Shown one piece after another: positions 60,576 through 64,000 of a DNA stretch of 64,000 bases. Position 1 is the stretch's first letter. Each line of letters opens with the position of its first letter. The DNA is from Hymenobacter sp. 15J16-1T3B (lineage in GTDB: Bacteria; Bacteroidota; Bacteroidia; Cytophagales; Hymenobacteraceae). A program made the translations under genes and the position numbers. The stretch is from the NCBI RefSeq assembly GCF_020711235.1, contig NZ_JAJFAV010000004.1:62001-126000 (forward strand). The letters are read 5' to 3'. The notes under the pieces are model-generated. The model saw nothing but the letters and a program-made list of their open reading frames with translations. It did no database searches and was not told where the DNA came from.

Positions 60576-62108
60576 TTAGTACCCCTCGTTCTGCACCAAG
60601 TTCGGGTTGCGCTGCAACTCGCTGGCCGGAATCGGGAATATCGATTTCGGGTCTTTCCAGCGCAGTTCCGGCACCGGCGTGGTCGTGCCGTGAGCCGGTA
60701 CGTTGCGCCCGTTGCGGAACAGGTCGTAGAGGCGGTGCCCTTCGAAGGCCAGCTCGAAGCGGCGCTCCGTCAGGATAGCATCGATAAATGCCTCCTTGGA
60801 GCTAAAGCTGGAGAGGCGGTAGTGCGGGGCGTTGAGGGGCTTGGACCGGTCGCGCACCATGTTGAGGTAGTGCAGCGCTACCGTGTCGGTGGGCATGCCG
60901 CTAGACTGCTTCACCAGCGCTTCGGCTTGGTTCAGCAGAATTTCCGGGTAGCGGACAATCGGAATCCAAGCGCCGCGGTTCGAGCCACCGGCCTGGCCCG
61001 AGGCCAGTTCGCCCGTGTACTTGCGCGTCGCCCATTTCGACAAGCGGAAGACCAGTAGTTCCGAGCGGCGACGGTCCGTATTGACAGCAGTCGACCCCGT
61101 GGTCGTGGGCAAGCCGGTGGTGGCGTTGACCGGACCGGGCAGGGCCTTAGCGTACGGCGTGACCGTCAGACCGGAGCCAGGTGCGTAGAACTGCCCGATA
61201 GCCGCGTTGGTGTTCGGGTTGTCGTTCTGCGACATGGCGATGAAGAAAATGGACTCCGACGTAAAGGTAGGCTCACCGCCGGCCGGTACTTTGAAGTCGC
61301 CGTAGGCCGAGGTGTTGAGCTGGTGACGACCGGAGGAAATGATTTCACCGGCGTACCGGGCCGCGTTGACGTAGTCGCCCTTGTATAGGTACACGCGCGA
61401 CAACAGCCCCCGGGCAGCGTCCTTCGTGGCGCGGGCCACGTTCAGGTTGCCTTGGCCTTGTTCTTCGGGCAAGCCCGCAATGGCTTCGGTCAGGTCCAGG
61501 ATAACCTGGTCGTAAACCTGCTTAACGGTAGCGCGCGACTTTTGCTGCTCCGGCAAGTAGGCTTCGGTGCCGTCCGGGGCCTCCAGCTGAATGGGAACGC
61601 CCAGGTGCGAACCATCCCCGGTGTAGTTGTAGGGCTGCGCAAACAGGTTGACCAACGTGAAGTGGCACAGGGCCCGGATGAACTTCGCCTCGCCGATGTA
61701 CTGGTTGTAGCTTTCCGCGGAAATGCCAGCCCCGTTGCGCTTGGTCAGCTCCCGGATGATGTAATTGGCCATGTACATGCTGCGGTAGCCCCCGGCCCAA
61801 GCCCCCAGCGCGGCACCGTCGCTCGACGGCATGTTGCTGGTCGAAACCGTTTGGAAGCCACCGGCCAAGTCCAAATCGTCGGAACGGACGTCGCTGTAAA
61901 TCAGGGCGAAGCTGCCCAGGAAGGAGCCATCCTGCAGGGCATCGTACATGCCTGCCGCGGCCTTGTCAACGCGCGTCGGGGACGAGAATACGTCGTCGGG
62001 GTTAAAATCCTGCGGCGACTGTTGGTCAAGCAGGTCACAGCCGGTTGCACCCGCCAGCAGCAAAGCCAGCAAGGCCGCCCGACCCGTCAGAGAAACTATG
62101 GATTTCAT
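60576..62108 (-). CDS. SusD/RagB-family outer membrane lipoprotein (locus 2)
   Basis: The 510-residue lipoprotein has a signal ending in LLAGATGC (Cys at 24), DLLDQQSPQDFNPDDVFSSP, the helical body with YIGEAKFIRALCHFTLVNLF, and the C-terminal RRFELAFEGHRLYDLFRNGR and LRWKDPKSIFPIP motifs typical of SusD. It should be the ligand-binding lid of the SusC partner at 62130. The two genes are separated by 21 bases. Confidence 0.95.
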   Translation of the reverse strand: MKSIVSLTGRAALLALLLAGATGCDLLDQQSPQDFNPDDVFSSPTRVDKAAAGMYDALQDGSFLGSFALIYSDVRSDDLDLAGGFQTVSTSNMPSSDGAALGAWAGGYRSMYMANYIIRELTKRNGAGISAESYNQYIGEAKFIRALCHFTLVNLFAQPYNYTGDGSHLGVPIQLEAPDGTEAYLPEQQKSRATVKQVYDQVILDLTEAIAGLPEEQGQGNLNVARATKDAARGLLSRVYLYKGDYVNAARYAGEIISSGRHQLNTSAYGDFKVPAGGEPTFTSESIFFIAMSQNDNPNTNAAIGQFYAPGSGLTVTPYAKALPGPVNATTGLPTTTGSTAVNTDRRRSELLVFRLSKWATRKYTGELASGQAGGSNRGAWIPIVRYPEILLNQAEALVKQSSGMPTDTVALHYLNMVRDRSKPLNAPHYRLSSFSSKEAFIDAILTERRFELAFEGHRLYDLFRNGRNVPAHGTTTPVPELRWKDPKSIFPIPASELQRNPNLVQNEGY

Positions 62109-62129
62109 GAAACGTCTCAGCAGAGGAAA

Positions 62130-64000
62130 TTAAAAATCAATGTTGACACCAGCCGTGAAGGTCCGCACCTGCGGGTTGGAACGCTGGTCAACCCCGTAAG
62201 CAATGTTGCTGTTGGAGCCTTCGTTGGCCGCCACGTTTACCTCCGGGTCGAGGCCGGAGTACTTCGTAAACACGAAGGCGTTTTGCACCATGGCAAACAC
62301 GTTGGCGCGCGACGAGCCGAACTTCTGGCTGATGGGCGTCGGCAACACGTAGGAAAGCCGCAGCTGACGCACCCGGAGGAAGTCGCCCTTCTCCATAAAG
62401 CGCGTGGAGCTGTTTTGGTGGGTGTTCTGGTCGATAAACAGGCGCGGCACGTCGGTTACGTCGCCGGGTTGCTGCCACCGATTCAGAATTTCCGTGCTGT
62501 TGTTGGTGCCGCTGAACGTCAGCAACTGCGAACGAGTGGAGTTGTACAGGTAGTTCCCGCCGCTGTACTGCAGGAACACTTCCAACTGCAGCCCTTTATA
62601 GCTAAAGGTGTTGTCGAAACCACCCAGCCATTTGGGGAAGCTGGTTTTGCCCATCCAAACGCCTTCCGTAGCTGTCGTCGCCGCCGGCACCGCCTTGCCA
62701 TCCACGGTCGATTCACCGTTTTGCAGCCAAGTGTTGGGGCCGTAGTTGAACTCACGCACGTTGCCGGCCGCGTCCAGCCACTGCGGGTTGCCGTTGGCCG
62801 GGTTCACCCCCACCCAGCGCAGAATCTTGTACTCCGTAATGGAGTGTCCTTCGCTGGCAATGTGGTAGGGCACCGAGCTTTGCACGTCGCCGGCCGTCGA
62901 GAGGTCGGTGATGCGGTTGACCAAGTAGGTGTAGTTGAACGACGACGTCCACTTAAAGCCGGTGGGCGTTTCCACGTTGGTCGTGTTCAGCGTCAGTTCA
63001 GCCCCGCGGTTGTACATCTTGCCGACGTTGCGCACGATGGTCCCGTTCGGAATGCCCGTGCTGTAAATGGCCGGCACCTGCAGCAGCAGGTTGTCGATGT
63101 CGTTGTTGAAGTAGTCGAAGTTGATGCCGATGCGGTCTTTCATCACCGATGCATCGAAGCCTACGTCGAGCTTCTTACCCGTTTCCCAGCGCAGGCTGGG
63201 GTTGTTCAGCTGGTTGATGCCGAAGCCCGGGTACGGACCGTACTGACCTTGACCGATCAGGATGGCCGCCGCGTACGAGCCAATGCCGGCGCTGTTGCCC
63301 ACCAAGCCGTAGCTAGCCTTCAACTTCAAGTCGTTGATGAAGCTGATGTTGCTCATGAACGCCTCGCGCGAAATGCGCCAGCCCGCCGAAGCACCCGGGA
63401 AGAAGCCCCAGCGGCGCTGCTCGCCGAAGCGGGAGCTGCCGTCGCGACGAGCCGTAAACGTCGCGTAGTACTTGTCCGAGAACGAGTAGTTGAGGCGGCC
63501 AAACAACGACTGCCACGCCGTCACGTCGCGGGAAGTGCCCTGGCCGGACTGCGTCGGGTCGAACAAGCCCGAGTAGTTGTCTTTGAAAATCGGATCGACG
63601 ATGAACGCGCCGCTGGTGAACGAGGCCTCGTAGGTTTCCAAGTTCTGCTCGTAGCCGAACGTGGCGTCGATGTTGTGGTTGTCGCCGAACAGGTGCGAGT
63701 ACGTGGCGTAGTTCTGCCAGGTCGTCAGCGTGTTGTCGCTGCGGGTTTTCTGCACCAGACCGCCCAGGCCGCTGGAGCCCCCGAAGTCGTAGCCCAGACC
63801 GGCAATGCTCGGGTCGCTGTACTGGTACTCGTAGTTATTTAGGTAGTCCAGGCCAAACTTCGACGTAACGCTCAGGCCTTTCAGCGGGGTGATGGTCAAG
63901 TAACCGTTGCCCAGCAGGCGGCGCTGCGTGTTGTCGTTCTTGTTCAGCTTCAGCGTGGCCAACGGGTGGTACAGGCGGCCCGCCGTGGCCGTGTACGGAA
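62130..64000 (-). CDS. SusC/RagA-family TonB-linked outer membrane transporter (locus 2, partial)
   Basis: The frame stays open to the window end, so the N-terminal signal, strand domain and plug are missing; about 623 residues are visible. These are barrel strands of a SusC protein (YLTITPLKGLSVTSKFGLDY; FDATFGYEQNLETYEASF-type; GRLNYSFSDKYYATFTARRD; WGFFPGASAGWRISREAF) ending in the strand TFTAGVNIDF. It is the transporter partner of the SusD at 60576. Confidence 0.93.
   Translation of the reverse strand, partial: PYTATAGRLYHPLATLKLNKNDNTQRRLLGNGYLTITPLKGLSVTSKFGLDYLNNYEYQYSDPSIAGLGYDFGGSSGLGGLVQKTRSDNTLTTWQNYATYSHLFGDNHNIDATFGYEQNLETYEASFTSGAFIVDPIFKDNYSGLFDPTQSGQGTSRDVTAWQSLFGRLNYSFSDKYYATFTARRDGSSRFGEQRRWGFFPGASAGWRISREAFMSNISFINDLKLKASYGLVGNSAGIGSYAAAILIGQGQYGPYPGFGINQLNNPSLRWETGKKLDVGFDASVMKDRIGINFDYFNNDIDNLLLQVPAIYSTGIPNGTIVRNVGKMYNRGAELTLNTTNVETPTGFKWTSSFNYTYLVNRITDLSTAGDVQSSVPYHIASEGHSITEYKILRWVGVNPANGNPQWLDAAGNVREFNYGPNTWLQNGESTVDGKAVPAATTATEGVWMGKTSFPKWLGGFDNTFSYKGLQLEVFLQYSGGNYLYNSTRSQLLTFSGTNNSTEILNRWQQPGDVTDVPRLFIDQNTHQNSSTRFMEKGDFLRVRQLRLSYVLPTPISQKFGSSRANVFAMVQNAFVFTKYSGLDPEVNVAANEGSNSNIAYGVDQRSNPQVRTFTAGVNIDF

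Noticed and set aside
61452-63842. Long plus-strand open frame opposite the SusD/SusC genes of locus 2
   Set aside because: It spans two well-supported genes and their junction on the other strand and has no recognisable domain.

Overview
The window reads as a chromosomal segment of a high-GC member of the Bacteroidota, most like Hymenobacter or a close relative (order Cytophagales). The support is direct. There are two SusC/SusD outer-membrane pairs, a PorQ-type protein of the type IX secretion system, OmpA/PD40 and DUF5916/DUF5723-type surface proteins, and several Bacteroidota-style -7 boxes (TAnnTTTG). Coding is dense on both strands, GC is high, and the two-gene methylmalonyl-CoA mutase is typical of the phylum. 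No rRNA, tRNA, CRISPR array, prophage or transposase gene was seen.

Layout. 1-6.3 kb: the end of a DUF5916 outer-membrane protein, a lipoprotein, a VOC protein, a secreted type-B carboxylesterase and the mutase chaperone GTPase MeaB. 6.5-12.7 kb: a DUF5723 outer-membrane protein, a secreted beta-propeller, a beta-barrel protein, a Nudix CoA pyrophosphatase overlapping a VOC gene, a YafK-like L,D-transpeptidase fold protein and a membrane protein. 13-21.3 kb: an SDR, an ankyrin protein with an alpha/beta hydrolase, an UlaG-like metallohydrolase, a giant AsmA-like protein, a small membrane protein and a secreted hydrolase-like protein. 21.4-26.2 kb: an ABC-F ATPase with a long leader, bracketed by two paralogous secreted proteins of unknown function. 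26.3-30.8 kb: both subunits of methylmalonyl-CoA mutase. 31-36 kb: a beta-barrel protein, a 5'-nucleotidase split over two genes, and dnaA. 36-44.8 kb: an OsmC protein, a GH3-family gene heading a run of small genes, dxr (isoprenoids) and rseP (intramembrane protease). 45-54.8 kb: an OmpA-family protein, lon, porQ, hslU and an SDR. 54.9-64 kb: two adjacent Sus-type nutrient uptake loci on the minus strand, the second running off the window.

Functional links. MeaB (5.3 kb) should serve the mutase at 26.7-30.8 kb; together they suggest a propionate/succinate branch. Lon, HslU, RseP and OsmC form a scattered protein-quality and stress set. Most other genes build or furnish the cell envelope.

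No clearly new multi-gene system is visible. The most unusual signal is non-coding: at least four families of palindromic intergenic elements (cores GTCATCCTGAGC, GTCATTCCGAGC, GTCATGCTGAGC and CATTGCGAGCGAAGC). Some copies are nested or carry an internal terminator-like hairpin, and some sit between genes of one pathway. Other points of interest are short tandem repeats just ahead of the GH3 and susC start codons, the ABC-F leader with start-stop codons, and the paralogue pair around the ABC-F gene. Family names were assigned by reading the proteins; no database search was run.
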